A stretch of 48,998 nt of DNA from Planctomycetota bacterium (GCA_016235825.1 JACRIL010000028.1:1-48998), one strand, 5' to 3'; positions 39,242 to 48,865 are shown, counted from the first letter of the stretch. A program made the numbers and translations. Notes: generated by a model not told the origin, from the letters alone.

Positions 39242-41554
39242 TTACAGGCATCCTCTGCCTGCAAGCAGCGGCGTCATGCCGCCCACGGCGACTCGAGACC
39301 TGAGTATCTGCCTGTATTGTTCCCGCGGAGGCATGCCGGCCTTCATTCGGGCGGCGACAATCTCCTCCTGCTGTTCCGCGCCGGCGACCTTCTGCCACTG
39401 GTTCGCGGCCGGGTTGAACATCTTTACGACGCGAGCCGGGTTGCCCACCGCGACGGAAAACGGCGGGACGTCGCACAGGACGACCGCATTGGCCCCGATG
39501 ATGCTGCCCCGCCCGACCGTGAGGCTGCCGACGACCGCCGCACCCACGCCGATCCAGCAGTTTTCCTCAACGATCAACTGCCTGTTGGCTGTCGCCGGCT
39601 GGACCGTATACGGCAGGTAAATATCGCCGAAAGTATGGTCGGCGTCGATGATCGACACCCGCGGGCCAAAGAGGCAGAAATCGCCGATCTCCATGAACCC
39701 GGCCGTCGATATCATGTTCTGCCTGCCGATCAGCACGCCGGCGCCGATCCGCAGCCTGATCTTATCGTCGCGGATGCAGATATTCAGCCAAGCCTCGTCG
39801 CCCAGGCAGGTGCCCTGGCCAATCTCGATATTGGAAACGCCCAGCACCTGCACGTCCTTGCCGAACGCCGCGCCCGGAAACAGCGCGAACGGTTCGCCGA
39901 ACTGGCTGATGGATTTTCTCACAAACAGTCCGGCCGCCTGTCCCTGCGGCAAAGGACAGGCCGGCGCGGGCGATTCGGGCGGCCGGGCCGATAGAGATTC
40001 CTGATTTGCCACTGTCTCTCCTTCGCCTTTGAGAATCCTGCCGCTCTGGATCATGGCCACAGGCTTGTCTTCCATGATGGAGCGGATCATTGTTTCCGTC
40101 TCGGGATATTTCATCAATCTTTCAAAATCCCACTGGAGCCAGTCTGTGCATCGCGGCGGGTGCGGCGTGAAGGACCCGGCCAGGCACGAGGCCCGCATCG
40201 CCAGAAAATAGCAGAGCAGCGCCTGCCGGTTGTAGCCTTCCCGTTCGGTTCTTGGCTGAGCGGCCGCCTCCTCGATCAACCTGAAATAATCCTCTTTCGA
40301 GCCTGCCGTCTTCACGAACGACTGATTGCCGTAATAAACCCTGCTCTCGACCACGACGGGCACGTTCATTATCGCGGCCTCAAGCCCGACCGTCGAGGTG
40401 AACGGCAGGACGACCTTCGCGCCGCTGATGAGCTTGTAGGTGTTGATCTCCTCGTCGCAGGTTATGAAGCGGAATCGCTTGTTGCCGCCGAACTGACGCT
40501 TGATATCTTTTTCCAGCGGCACGCCTGTGTTGTAGGTGCGCTCGCCCGGATGCTGCCTTACGACCACGCTGGCCGAGGTTTTCTCCAGTATGTGCCTGAT
40601 GGTCTGGCTGGCCCACTGCCTGTTGTTCTCGAAGAACCGGTGCATGCCCAACACGCCGGTGTCCCACTCGACGTTCAGCGGCATGACGACGTCATATTCG
40701 TATCGCGCACTGTCATTGGAGAACGCCTTGGTCTGGATGGACTGCTGCTGCATGTCGGACGGGCTGTAAAGGTACGAATCCTTCTTTTCCATCCGGGACT
40801 CGAATATCTCCCTGCCCGCCTCGGCTGCCAGTTCCCGCTCATGGCTGCTCAGATAAGAATCGGCCAGCTTCATGCACTCCGCCGTGTCGCCCAGATTGGC
40901 CGCCTTGTCCCGCACGCCGATGTAAATGCCGCCGTAGCCGCTGTCGTAGGTGATGACCCGCACGGAGGAGCGCACGCCGCCATTGTAGTAAAGCCCGCTG
41001 CTGCCGAACGTCCCGCCGGGGATGATAATCCGATCCATGCGGACGTTGCGATACAGGCCCTTGATCTGCTGCGCCAGCCCTGCGAACATCCCCGTGAAAT
41101 ATTGTTTTATCTGCCCGAACTTGTCTTCCGGAATGGTTCCATGATTCCACCAGAGGGCGTTGGCATATGCCATTTCGTCAATATCGTTCCGGTCGGCCTC
41201 GTCGAGGGCCGCCGGCGGCTGCTTGCTTAGCTGCACGATCGGAATGCCCTTGAGTCCGCCGAGTATCTCGCCGACGAGCCGGCTTTCCTGCTCGAAGGTG
41301 TCCTGCGCCGGGTAATCGCATAAGTCGTGCCGGACAAACACGGTATTCACGCCGCGCAGCCGCAGCATCAGCCCGATGGCCATGCCGTACCACGGGATCG
41401 GACAGGAGCACCACGGCGTTATCACTAGCCCCATAGTCGGGGCCGACGGCTGTAATGCCGGAATCCTGCCCCATGGCGCGGTGTGCAGCAGCCGGTTGAA
41501 AAGTTCCGCCGTCTGGGCAAACCCGATCTGGATCTTGTTGTCCGTCATTTCCAT
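39242..41554 (-). CDS. KpsS-like glycosyltransferase fused to hexapeptide acyltransferase
   Basis: 770 residues. The N-terminal part (1-500) resembles capsule-synthesis GT-B proteins: VVVRQHPGERTYN (H335-P-G-E) and LPFTSTVGLEAAIMNVPVVV (387-402) are the usual two motifs. After a Pro/Ala-rich linker (about 515-545) comes a left-handed beta-helix acyltransferase (about 565-710) with repeated I-G-x-G-x hexapeptides, DADHTFGD and CWIGVGAAVVGSLTVGRGSI. The fusion could attach and then O- or N-acetylate a sugar. The ATG is preceded by repeat W, so the gene may be expressed from its own promoter. Confidence 0.83.
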   Translation of the reverse strand: MEMTDNKIQIGFAQTAELFNRLLHTAPWGRIPALQPSAPTMGLVITPWCSCPIPWYGMAIGLMLRLRGVNTVFVRHDLCDYPAQDTFEQESRLVGEILGGLKGIPIVQLSKQPPAALDEADRNDIDEMAYANALWWNHGTIPEDKFGQIKQYFTGMFAGLAQQIKGLYRNVRMDRIIIPGGTFGSSGLYYNGGVRSSVRVITYDSGYGGIYIGVRDKAANLGDTAECMKLADSYLSSHERELAAEAGREIFESRMEKKDSYLYSPSDMQQQSIQTKAFSNDSARYEYDVVMPLNVEWDTGVLGMHRFFENNRQWASQTIRHILEKTSASVVVRQHPGERTYNTGVPLEKDIKRQFGGNKRFRFITCDEEINTYKLISGAKVVLPFTSTVGLEAAIMNVPVVVESRVYYGNQSFVKTAGSKEDYFRLIEEAAAQPRTEREGYNRQALLCYFLAMRASCLAGSFTPHPPRCTDWLQWDFERLMKYPETETMIRSIMEDKPVAMIQSGRILKGEGETVANQESLSARPPESPAPACPLPQGQAAGLFVRKSISQFGEPFALFPGAAFGKDVQVLGVSNIEIGQGTCLGDEAWLNICIRDDKIRLRIGAGVLIGRQNMISTAGFMEIGDFCLFGPRVSIIDADHTFGDIYLPYTVQPATANRQLIVEENCWIGVGAAVVGSLTVGRGSIIGANAVVLCDVPPFSVAVGNPARVVKMFNPAANQWQKVAGAEQQEEIVAARMKAGMPPREQYRQILRSRVAVGGMTPLLAGRGCL

Positions 41555-41562
41555 TTTATAGT

Positions 41563-41684
41563 AGCATGGGCGTCCCGCCCATGAGTCGCAGGGGCATCTT
41601 GCCCCTGTAAAAACAACAACTACACGGTCGGGACGACCGTGATACTCACGGGCAAGATGCCCGTGCTACTTTTTCAACCGGCTA
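41563..41684. repeat. Hairpin repeat W, copy 4
   Basis: CATGGGCGTCCCGCCCATG, CAGGGGCATCTTGCCCCTG, CACGGTCGGGACGACCGTG and CACGGGCAAGATGCCCGTG in a row, ending TTTTTCAACCGGCTA. The last bases form the stop codon of the next gene (41682-41684). Confidence 0.7.
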
Positions 41685-43166
41685 CTCTGCCAGTTTTCCG
41701 ACCCTGACGATCATGTCGGCTATCTGCTCGACATTTTTGTCCGACTCGTCCTGGTCGGCCCAGAACTTTGTGTTCTTGTACGCCCAGATATTGGCCGGCG
41801 TCGTCGAGAACAGGGCCGCCTTCATCACCCGATACCACGTCTCCGCGTCAGAATAAGCCGAATCTTTCGATTTGACGGCCAGTCTGAGAGCATCCGGCAT
41901 GCAGTTAAAATCGGTTACATTCCTGACGGCCGGGTGAATCGCGTAGAACGGCGGCGAACCGATGACGACCACGGGCACTTTTGACATCAGGGCCTCCCAC
42001 CCGGAAGTCTCGCCCAGGCTGACAACAGTTTGTGCGCCGCGGACCAGATCCAGGCTGTCGATTCGCGGATCGGCGACTTTTATGCCGGCCTTCTGAAGCC
42101 CGCGCAGTTCGTCGTGGCTGACAATTCCGATGTAATACGGATGTTCCTTGACGACAAGTTCGCAGCCGGCCGGAAGGGATTCGGCCGCGACGCGGGTCAG
42201 GAATTCCTGCATGTAGTTGAAATAATTCCAGACCATGTAAGAGATGTCCCATTTGAAGACCAGGGGCATGTATACGTACTTCCGGGGCAGCGGGTCATAT
42301 CTGAAATTGCGGCAGCTTTTCAACCAACTGTTTTCCCATACTTCATGTTGTCTGGCCCACTCCTCCGAAAACTTGTCCATATTGCCTTCGGCCAGCGGGT
42401 CGAGCACCGGCGGCTTCGGCGACGGCCGCAAGACGCGGATAAATTCGCGAGCCTTGCCCGTCAGGTATGCCGGACTGAATATGTTTCGCGGCGGCCTTTC
42501 CAGGGCGGTCAGAATGGGAGGCTTGGTCTTCTTCGTGTGGCTGGCGTAATAATCCGAAACGTATTCGTCAATCCGCCGCTTTTCGTCGTCCGGGACGGTC
42601 TGATCCTTCACCTTCTCCCAGAACGGCGCGAAAGAAATCCATATCCAGCGTTCGTTGGCCCTGTTGTTGTGCGCCAGATCGCTCGTGCCGTACCACGTGC
42701 CCTGCATGAGGTCGAACGATTTTATCCCCATCGCGTCGGCCAGGTAGCACATGGCCCTTGAGACCACTCCGCCGCCGCCGTATCGCATGCAGCAGTCGAA
42801 GCCTCCTGCCGACATGTAGCCGGCCATCGCGATAACCACCCTGGCCGCGTATAGCAGTCTCTTGCGGCCGTCGGGAGCCTGCATCAGCAGGTAATCGCCG
42901 TGCAGCAGCATTTTTATATCCAGGCATTTGAGCAGCTCGTTGGCCCGGTCGATTGCGTCCCGGTCGCTCATGCCGGAAAAATCGGTCCGGTCGAGCAGTT
43001 CCTTTATCGTCGTGCACGCGATGCCGGCTTCTCTCAGAGTCTCTGCCGTCTGGCCAACGTAAGTGAACAGTTCATACTCATAACCATATTTTTCCTTCAT
43101 TTTTTGGGCAATTCTGGCGTCGTACCTGCCTTCTATCGCCGAGCCCATCATCCAGAGTATCTTCAT
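41682..43166 (-). CDS. Capsule-type (KpsS/KpsC-like) glycosyltransferase
   Basis: 494 residues, single GT-B-like fold. The second half shows ELVVKEHPYYIG (H342-P) and VVSLGETSGWEALMSKVPVVVIGSPPFY (382-409), the two motifs that capsule Kdo- and related transferases use to bind the donor; the first half has a conserved GGGGVVSRAMCYLADAMG. The donor sugar is not known. The stop codon overlaps the start of repeat W. The gene follows a methyltransferase gene by 75 bp on the same strand. Confidence 0.72.
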   Translation of the reverse strand: MKILWMMGSAIEGRYDARIAQKMKEKYGYEYELFTYVGQTAETLREAGIACTTIKELLDRTDFSGMSDRDAIDRANELLKCLDIKMLLHGDYLLMQAPDGRKRLLYAARVVIAMAGYMSAGGFDCCMRYGGGGVVSRAMCYLADAMGIKSFDLMQGTWYGTSDLAHNNRANERWIWISFAPFWEKVKDQTVPDDEKRRIDEYVSDYYASHTKKTKPPILTALERPPRNIFSPAYLTGKAREFIRVLRPSPKPPVLDPLAEGNMDKFSEEWARQHEVWENSWLKSCRNFRYDPLPRKYVYMPLVFKWDISYMVWNYFNYMQEFLTRVAAESLPAGCELVVKEHPYYIGIVSHDELRGLQKAGIKVADPRIDSLDLVRGAQTVVSLGETSGWEALMSKVPVVVIGSPPFYAIHPAVRNVTDFNCMPDALRLAVKSKDSAYSDAETWYRVMKAALFSTTPANIWAYKNTKFWADQDESDKNVEQIADMIVRVGKLAE

Positions 43167-43241
43167 GTCTCAACCTTATTGCAGCAAAGAATATGGCCTG
43201 CCAAATCCAATCAGAATCCTGTGTCCATCAATCCCGCATTC

Positions 43242-44015
43242 TCATGGTTTAACCGCGACCATATGGCACCAGGGCTGGTACAGCGTGCCGCGGAACAACA
43301 TTCGCCGGCCGTCCTCGCGCCGGACCGTGTAGCTGTTGAGGTCCTCGAATCCGCCGGTCGCGTTCCCGGCGTTTTCCTTGCGCACCAGGTCGATCGGAAT
43401 CACAAACGGCCTGAAATCCACGCTCGCGTATCCGGCGGCCCGCAATGTCCTGGTTATTTTTGAAAAGGGCCTGAAATTGATATTCAGGCCGTCGGGATGC
43501 GATTTTGAATATTCCGTTATTTTGAGGTCCTGCTCGAACTGGTGGCCAAAATCAAAAATAAACAGATGGCCTGGACTTTTTAATGCGGCAAAAACGCTTC
43601 TTACGGCCCGCTCGTATTGTTCGTCGTTGAACATATAAAGAACCGCGTTTGAAATTATCATGTCGTACCGCTCCCGGGCGGCGATATTCAGCATGTCCAT
43701 CACCTCAAACGTGATACCGGACAGATTTGAGTCCTTGCGGCAGGCCTCGATCTGGCTGGCCGCAAAATCGCCGCCGAACAACTCTAGCCCCGGATAAGCG
43801 TTTTTAACGTGGAAAAGCAGGTTGCCCGTCGAGCATCCGATATCCAGAAGCGAGACCTTTTTGCCCTGATAGCGTTCCTTCAGCAGCCGGCCGACGATCT
43901 CCACCACAACCCTGTCGCTTTCACGGATCTGGTCGCGATATTTCTGCTGATAGGCGATGTAATTGTCATGGAACGTCTGGTCCTTGACGTAATCGTGATA
44001 AGAAAACTCCGACAT
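43242..44015 (-). CDS. Class I SAM-dependent methyltransferase
   Basis: 257 residues. Motif I VSLLDIGCSTGNLLFHV (about 54-70), then ELFGGDFAASQIEA, DMLNIAARERYDMIISNAVLYMF and LFIFDFGHQFEQDL: a standard Rossmann-fold small-molecule methyltransferase in which the NAV sequence replaces the usual D-x2-Y. Likely a glycan or other metabolite O-methylase given the genes around it. AAAGG before the ATG. It lies between NAD synthetase and the capsule-type glycosyltransferase. Confidence 0.85.
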   Translation of the reverse strand: MSEFSYHDYVKDQTFHDNYIAYQQKYRDQIRESDRVVVEIVGRLLKERYQGKKVSLLDIGCSTGNLLFHVKNAYPGLELFGGDFAASQIEACRKDSNLSGITFEVMDMLNIAARERYDMIISNAVLYMFNDEQYERAVRSVFAALKSPGHLFIFDFGHQFEQDLKITEYSKSHPDGLNINFRPFSKITRTLRAAGYASVDFRPFVIPIDLVRKENAGNATGGFEDLNSYTVRREDGRRMLFRGTLYQPWCHMVAVKP

Positions 44016-44071
44016 TTTCAGCCTTTCCAGCCGGCCTGAGGCCGGACTAGTAAAAGGAATAGTCCCTGATT

Positions 44072-45703
44072 CTATTTTTTTGCAATAGGCATTCGCCAGC
44101 CGGTGCCGAACGCCCGGTCCGTAACCTTCAGGCCGGGGGCGGCCTGCTTCCGCTTGAACTCCGCCGACTTGACCAGATTCAGCACCCTGGCGGCCACCTG
44201 CCGGTCGAAGCCTTCGGCCGCAATCTCATCGAGCCCTTTATGCTCCAGGATGTGCAGATCGAGTATTTGGTCCAGCAGGTCGTAAGGGGGCAGGGAATCC
44301 TGGTCTGTCTGGTTAGGCCTAAGCTCGGCCGAGGGGGGCTTGTCGATGCAGGCCTGCGGAATCACCGGCCCTGTGGCGTTTCGCCACCTGGCGAGGCGAT
44401 AGATCATCGTCTTGGGCACGTCGGCGATGACGGCCAGCCCGCCGTTCATGTCGCCATAAAGCGTGCAGTATCCGACGGCCAGTTCCGATTTGTTGCCCGT
44501 CGTCAGCAGCAGCGAGCAGAATTTGTTCGATATGCCCATCAGGATCGCCCCGCGTATGCGGGCCTGGATGTTTTCTTCGGCAATGTCCCTGCTCCTGCCG
44601 GCAAACACATCCGCCAGAGCCGAGTCAAAACCGGCCATCAGGGTAGATATCGGTATCGTGTGCGTCCTGATTCCCAGGTTGCCAGCCAGAGCCAGCGAAT
44701 CATCCAGGCTGCCCTTGCTGGAGTAGCCCGACGGCATCAGAACGCCGATGACGTTTTGCGGCCCCAGTGCTTCGGCGGCGATGACGGCGGTTACAGCCGA
44801 GTCGATCCCGCCCGAAAGCCCCAGCACCGCCTTCTCAAACCGGCATTTACGCAGATAATCCCGCGTGCCCATGACCAAGGCCTTCCAGATTTCTTCCTCG
44901 GGCGCGGTATTATCGAATTCCAGTTTTTCCGCCGGGGCGTCGAGGTCCACGGTTACGACGTCCGGCTCAAAGGCCTTGCCGCGGGCGATAAGTCTGCCCC
45001 GCCCGTCGAAGACGCAGCTTCGCCCGTCGAAGACCAGATCGTCGTTTCCGCCGACCTGGTTGCAGTACAGAATCGTCTTTTTATGCCGCCGGGCCATGCT
45101 GGAGAGCATTCGTTCCCGCAGCGCCTGCTTGCCGACGGTAAACGGCGAGGACGACAGATTCAGTATGGCCCGGACGCCGCGCGGGGCGACCTTCTCGATC
45201 GGGTCATCGTGATATCGCCGTCTCCGCCAGAAGTCGCGGTCGTTCCAGATGTCCTCGCAGATCGAGACGCCCAGCCGGCAGCGATTGAGCGCGAGAATCT
45301 GCGGCCCCTTGCCAGGCTCAAAATATCTGTCCTCGTCGAACACGTCATATGTGGGCATGAGGGTCTTGTGGAAGATCTGCCGGATCTTTCCGCCAGCCAG
45401 CAGGACGGCGGCGTTGTGCAGCGGCCGGCCCACCTTGTTGCGATTCGGTTGTGCAATGCCGACCAGGACCGGAATGCACGATTTGAGGCTCTTGGCCAGT
45501 TCGCCCAAGGCCTTCCAGGCATCCTTGACAAAGGCCGGCCTCAGCAGCAGATCGCGCGGCAGATAACCCATGATCGCCAGTTCCGGCGTGATACCCAGTT
45601 CGGCCCCGGAATTTTGGGCCATCCGGGCGGCTGATTCTATCAGGCCGGCATTGCCGGCCAGGTCCGCCACAGTCGGATTTATCTGCAATAATGAAATTTT
45701 CAT
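44072..45703 (-). CDS. nadE: Glutamine-hydrolysing NAD+ synthetase
   Basis: Makes NAD+ from deamido-NAD with ammonia from glutamine. 543 residues from the ATG at 45703 (MKISLLQINPTVADLAGN, the normal beginning); the frame is open 72 bases further but that part is unlike the family. The nitrilase-type glutaminase domain (1-260) has its triad: E41 in TPELAIMGY, K113 in FHKTLMP, C149 in LGVSICEDIWN. The synthetase domain has the P-loop LSGGIDS (296-302) and LLTTGNKSELAVGYCTLYGDMNGG. It is between the flagellin and glycan genes but is a housekeeping enzyme. Confidence 0.94.
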   Translation of the reverse strand: MKISLLQINPTVADLAGNAGLIESAARMAQNSGAELGITPELAIMGYLPRDLLLRPAFVKDAWKALGELAKSLKSCIPVLVGIAQPNRNKVGRPLHNAAVLLAGGKIRQIFHKTLMPTYDVFDEDRYFEPGKGPQILALNRCRLGVSICEDIWNDRDFWRRRRYHDDPIEKVAPRGVRAILNLSSSPFTVGKQALRERMLSSMARRHKKTILYCNQVGGNDDLVFDGRSCVFDGRGRLIARGKAFEPDVVTVDLDAPAEKLEFDNTAPEEEIWKALVMGTRDYLRKCRFEKAVLGLSGGIDSAVTAVIAAEALGPQNVIGVLMPSGYSSKGSLDDSLALAGNLGIRTHTIPISTLMAGFDSALADVFAGRSRDIAEENIQARIRGAILMGISNKFCSLLLTTGNKSELAVGYCTLYGDMNGGLAVIADVPKTMIYRLARWRNATGPVIPQACIDKPPSAELRPNQTDQDSLPPYDLLDQILDLHILEHKGLDEIAAEGFDRQVAARVLNLVKSAEFKRKQAAPGLKVTDRAFGTGWRMPIAKK

Positions 45704-45937
45704 ACTATCTGCCGTCCGGAAATTATGCGCACACTCCGTCCCCGTGGGCGTCCCGGCAGAGTTGCCGGCCCGCAAGGAGCTTCATAACCCGCTTTTTGAA
45801 ACACACTTATGCCGCTGCGATCCTATCGGACGAACGGCATATATGCAAATTTCCTTTGGAATATGCAAGGCCGATACCAGCAGAACTCATCCGACGTTCA
45901 AGGGAAGCATAATCATTGGGATTGCCGGCGGATATAT
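45704..45937. other. Intergenic region before nadE
   Basis: The gap between nadE and the flagellin gene is 309 bp including the terminator at 45938-45980. I see no gene or repeat in it and no convincing promoter for nadE. Confidence 0.4.
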
Positions 45938-45980
45938 AAAAATACACGAAGCCCTCGCCTTGCGGGCCGCGGGCTTCGTG
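45938..45980 (-). terminator. Rho-independent terminator of the flagellin gene
   Basis: On the reverse strand a perfect 10-bp stem CACGAAGCCC / GGGCTTCGTG (45945-45954 and 45971-45980) with a 16-nt loop is followed by TATTTTTATA. It lies about 33 bases after the flagellin stop codon, so the flagellin message probably ends here and nadE has its own promoter. Confidence 0.8.
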
Positions 45981-46012
45981 CGTTCGATGAGGGCTTTGTT
46001 AGTGCTTAAAGT

Positions 46013-47968
46013 TTATCCGCCCAGCAGAGACAGGGCCATCTGCGGCAGGCCGTTGGCCATGGACAGCATCGCCACGCCTGCTTGTGCCAGAACCGTGTTT
46101 CTGGTCATGTTGGCGGTTTCAGTCGCCACATCGACGTCGCTGATGCGGCTTTCGGCGCCCTGCAATTGCAGCATCTGCACGTCGAGGGTGTCGGCCACCG
46201 AGGTCAGCCGGTTCATCGTGTACCCAAGGTACGCCCGATAGGAGTCCTTGATGTTGATGGCCGTGTCCAGCGCGGTAACCGCCGGGCAGGGGCCGTTGAC
46301 CAGGTCGATGGTAACGCCTTCGCCGTGGGTTTCCCACCAGTCGCCGACAGCCATCGCCGAGCCGTTGGTCGGCGTGGCGTTCGAGACGCTGTAGGCGAAG
46401 CGGACATCCACTCCGGCAGTCCCGCCGCCCAGGCCGTCGTTGGAAGCGTTGAACTTGAAGACAGACGTCGCGGTTCCGGCGGCCAGACCGACGTTTTCGC
46501 CGGTGGTGCCGGCCGTAAGGGCTATATTGCCGTCGTACGCCGCACGAACGTCCAGCACATACTGGCCGCTGGAATTCTGGAACGCGCTGGCGGCAACCCA
46601 ACGGGTTCCCATCGTATACTCGGCGGTAACGTTGCCGGCGAACTGCTGGGCGGCACTGTTGATGTTGCCGATCAGGTTGTCCAGCGACATCGCCCCGGCC
46701 GCAGCCAGGCCAAGGCCCAGCTCAACCGTCCGGTTGGCCGTGCTGACCGTGATGCCGGCGCCGACCGAGCCTTGAATTGACAGCGCGAATGACCCGTAGG
46801 TTACGGTCGCGGTCGTCTGGCCCAGAGTTGTTGAATGGCTGATATACGTGGCAGAACCGGAACCAAATGTGATATTGATGGCGCCGGCCGACCCGAATGT
46901 TACATATGTGGACGTGGATGAGGCGATCCCGGATGAGCTTGTGCCCTGGATGACTTCCTTGGCGCCGCTGAAATTGCCTTCGATGTCCCATGTGCCGTTG
47001 ACGGACTGGTTGACGTCAAGATAGTAGCGGTTGGTCGAGGCGTTAAAGTACGCCTCCGCCGGCGCCCAATTTTCAAACTGCGTCTGGCTGGTGGCTGCGG
47101 CGTATTCGACGGCGGCGCTGTTGATCGCCGAGACGACCTGGGCCAGCGATTTGTTGCCTGTTCCTATATGGTAGGCAATATTGGTGGCCGAGGTGGTTAT
47201 CGTCCCGACGGCAGTGCTGTTGTCCAGCGTGATGCTCATCGAGGTTACGGTAACGAGCTGCGTGGTCCCCACGGTCGGGCCGAAACCTATGTATGTCCCG
47301 CCGGAGAAGGTGAACTTCAGGCCTTCGCCCACCCACGACGTGCCGTTGGTGTTCGATATCGTCTGGCCGGCGGTTCCAAAGTCGACAAAAGCCGTGTCCT
47401 GCGCGGCGACCGAGGCGTCGTCCTTGTTCTCGACCCGGGATTTCAGGCCGCCGATCCGCAGGCTGGCCGCGCTCATGTCCTGCGAAATCACCTCGATGTA
47501 CTGGCCGCGATTGTTCGGGCCGTTGCCGATCGAGATGCGGGTCGTGTTGGAGTTGTTCAGCAGGTTGATCCCGTTGAAGTCCATCTGCTCGGCGATCCGG
47601 TTGATTTCCTCGGAAAGCGACTCGAACTCCGCCTGGATGGTCTGCTTCTGCTGCTTGGTGTACGTGCCCGTCGAACCCTGCTCGGACAGCTCCCTCATGC
47701 GGATGAGCAGCGTGTCGATCTGGCCCAGGCCGGCCTCAGCCGTTTGCAGCAGGCTCACGCCGTCCATCGCGTTCCGCTTGCCCTGCCCCAGGGCGCCTAT
47801 GTCCGCCCGCATCAATTCGCGGACAGCCAGGCCCGCCGCGTCGTCGGCGGCACTGCGTATCCGCAGGCCCGACGACAGCCTGTCGACGCTTTTTCCCAAG
47901 GAGTCGTAGGCCAGGCCCAGATTTCTGGCCACCTCCATCGCCATCACGTTCTGTTTGATCGAAAGCAT
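46013..47968 (-). CDS. fliC: Flagellin with large, internally duplicated variable region
   Basis: 651 residues, larger than a minimal flagellin. The N-terminal D0/D1 part (1-175) has VDRLSSGLRIRSAADDAAGLA and GVSLLQTAEAGLGQID; the C-terminal D1/D0 part (about 560-651) has ESRISDVDVATETANMTRNTVLAQAGVAML and the end MALSLLGG. The middle (about 200-540) is rich in Ser, Thr, Gly and Asn and holds two related modules (about 217-330 and 364-481), each with a [GS]xxTYI strand, an INSAA helix and a Y-x-LDV strand. These face the outside of the filament and are plausible glycosylation sites. AGGGAG lies seven bases before the ATG. Its own terminator follows. Confidence 0.95.
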   Translation of the reverse strand: MLSIKQNVMAMEVARNLGLAYDSLGKSVDRLSSGLRIRSAADDAAGLAVRELMRADIGALGQGKRNAMDGVSLLQTAEAGLGQIDTLLIRMRELSEQGSTGTYTKQQKQTIQAEFESLSEEINRIAEQMDFNGINLLNNSNTTRISIGNGPNNRGQYIEVISQDMSAASLRIGGLKSRVENKDDASVAAQDTAFVDFGTAGQTISNTNGTSWVGEGLKFTFSGGTYIGFGPTVGTTQLVTVTSMSITLDNSTAVGTITTSATNIAYHIGTGNKSLAQVVSAINSAAVEYAAATSQTQFENWAPAEAYFNASTNRYYLDVNQSVNGTWDIEGNFSGAKEVIQGTSSSGIASSTSTYVTFGSAGAINITFGSGSATYISHSTTLGQTTATVTYGSFALSIQGSVGAGITVSTANRTVELGLGLAAAGAMSLDNLIGNINSAAQQFAGNVTAEYTMGTRWVAASAFQNSSGQYVLDVRAAYDGNIALTAGTTGENVGLAAGTATSVFKFNASNDGLGGGTAGVDVRFAYSVSNATPTNGSAMAVGDWWETHGEGVTIDLVNGPCPAVTALDTAINIKDSYRAYLGYTMNRLTSVADTLDVQMLQLQGAESRISDVDVATETANMTRNTVLAQAGVAMLSMANGLPQMALSLLGG

Positions 47969-48000
47969 TGTAATTCTCCCTATGTCTCATCGAACCATAT

Positions 48001-48048
48001 GGCAAGCGGACGGCGGGCCGCGCGGCCCAACCACCATGTCCGTTGCCG
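48001..48048 (-). promoter_or_regulatory. Double-stem structure in the flagellin leader
   Basis: Outer arms GGCAAGCGGAC (48001-48011) and GTCCGTTGCC (48039-48048) pair with one bulged base, and the palindrome GGGCCGCGCGGCCC (48015-48028) lies inside. The structure begins 33 bases before the start codon. Such a leader structure could control flagellin translation or stability. Confidence 0.4.
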
Positions 48049-48309
48049 CCACTGGCTTGTGGTTCACTCTCAAGCTGCGGCCGGAAGTGCTTCCCTGCCG
48101 CCGAGGGTGATTCTCGCAGCCGACGCCAAACTCTTGATATGAGCCGCCCAAATAGGCTTTTTGCCCCCGCTTTGCCCCGAAAACGGAAGTTTCTTCCGGA
48201 AATTGCTTCCAGAGGCGGCATTTTCCGCCCGTCCTGTCGAATAAAAATCCCCCGCCGATAACGATTTGTGGAAGAAAAGACCTGATGGAAAGTCTGCCGG
48301 AGGATTCAA

Positions 48310-48373
48310 TGCTCCGTCAGGAGCATCATGTTTATAGTTGCGGCAGGCAAAAACAATCAAGCTCCATCGGAGC
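48310..48373. repeat. Hairpin repeat S-type pair upstream of flagellin
   Basis: TGCTCCGTCAGGAGCA (48310-48325) and GCTCCATCGGAGC (48361-48373) enclose about 35 bp. Same style as the tandem S repeats at 25.5-25.7 kb. The 452-bp gap between flagellin and the next gene shows no clear promoter of sigma70, sigma28 or sigma54 type in the right orientation. Confidence 0.55.
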
Positions 48374-48420
48374 GGCATGACATATTTGGCCTCAATCAGA
48401 CCTATCCTATTTTTCTCGCT

Positions 48421-48846
48421 TCATTCCGACGCTTTTGTCGCCGGAATGGGATTTTTTACGGAAGAAGAAGGCGAAGTTGCCGGGGCCGTGGCGGGCTTGG
48501 CTTCAACCTCTTTCAGACGCCGCTCAACCCGCGCTCGATCCTCTCCCTGGGCGACCTTCATCAGTTCTTTCAAATAACCGGCATCATCCAGCAGTTTGTT
48601 GTCCCGCACGAACTTGATCGCCCGCAGAACCAGCTCTTTCTGCTTCATCAGACTCTCGATGCGAGCCTTGGTCTCCGCGCCGATCTCTGAAGATTCCATC
48701 GCCTTGCGAAGCAATGGTTCTGCGGCCGCAAAGTTTTCCGCAATCGCCTTATACGCCTTTTCGCGGACTTTGAAATCAGAATCGTCGAGAAGGCGAATAT
48801 GGCTTTTCATCTGCTCCTGAACAGATTTATCCCCGGAACCGATCAT
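48421..48846 (-). CDS. HEAT-like repeat protein
   Basis: About 141 residues from the ATG at 48846 (an in-frame ATG at 48810 is also possible). The early part HIRLLDDSDFKVREKAYKAI and AAEPLLRKAMESSEIGAETKARIESLM matches a HEAT-like module that I know from large planctomycete proteins with L-D-x-D-D-F-x-x-R-E-K-A, normally beside WD40 or c-type cytochrome domains. Here it stands alone, followed by more helix and a Pro/Ala/Thr/Ser-rich tail, so it is either a small version or a fragment. The frame is open further upstream but without gene-like sequence. Confidence 0.6.
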   Translation of the reverse strand: MIGSGDKSVQEQMKSHIRLLDDSDFKVREKAYKAIAENFAAAEPLLRKAMESSEIGAETKARIESLMKQKELVLRAIKFVRDNKLLDDAGYLKELMKVAQGEDRARVERRLKEVEAKPATAPATSPSSSVKNPIPATKASE

Positions 48847-48865
48847 ACCGACAGCGGTCCTAACA

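Noticed and set aside
48254..48261. GCCGATAA, the -10 box of flagellar sigma28 promoters, upstream of flagellin
   Set aside because: It is on the forward strand, pointing away from flagellin, and the TAAA element is at the wrong distance.
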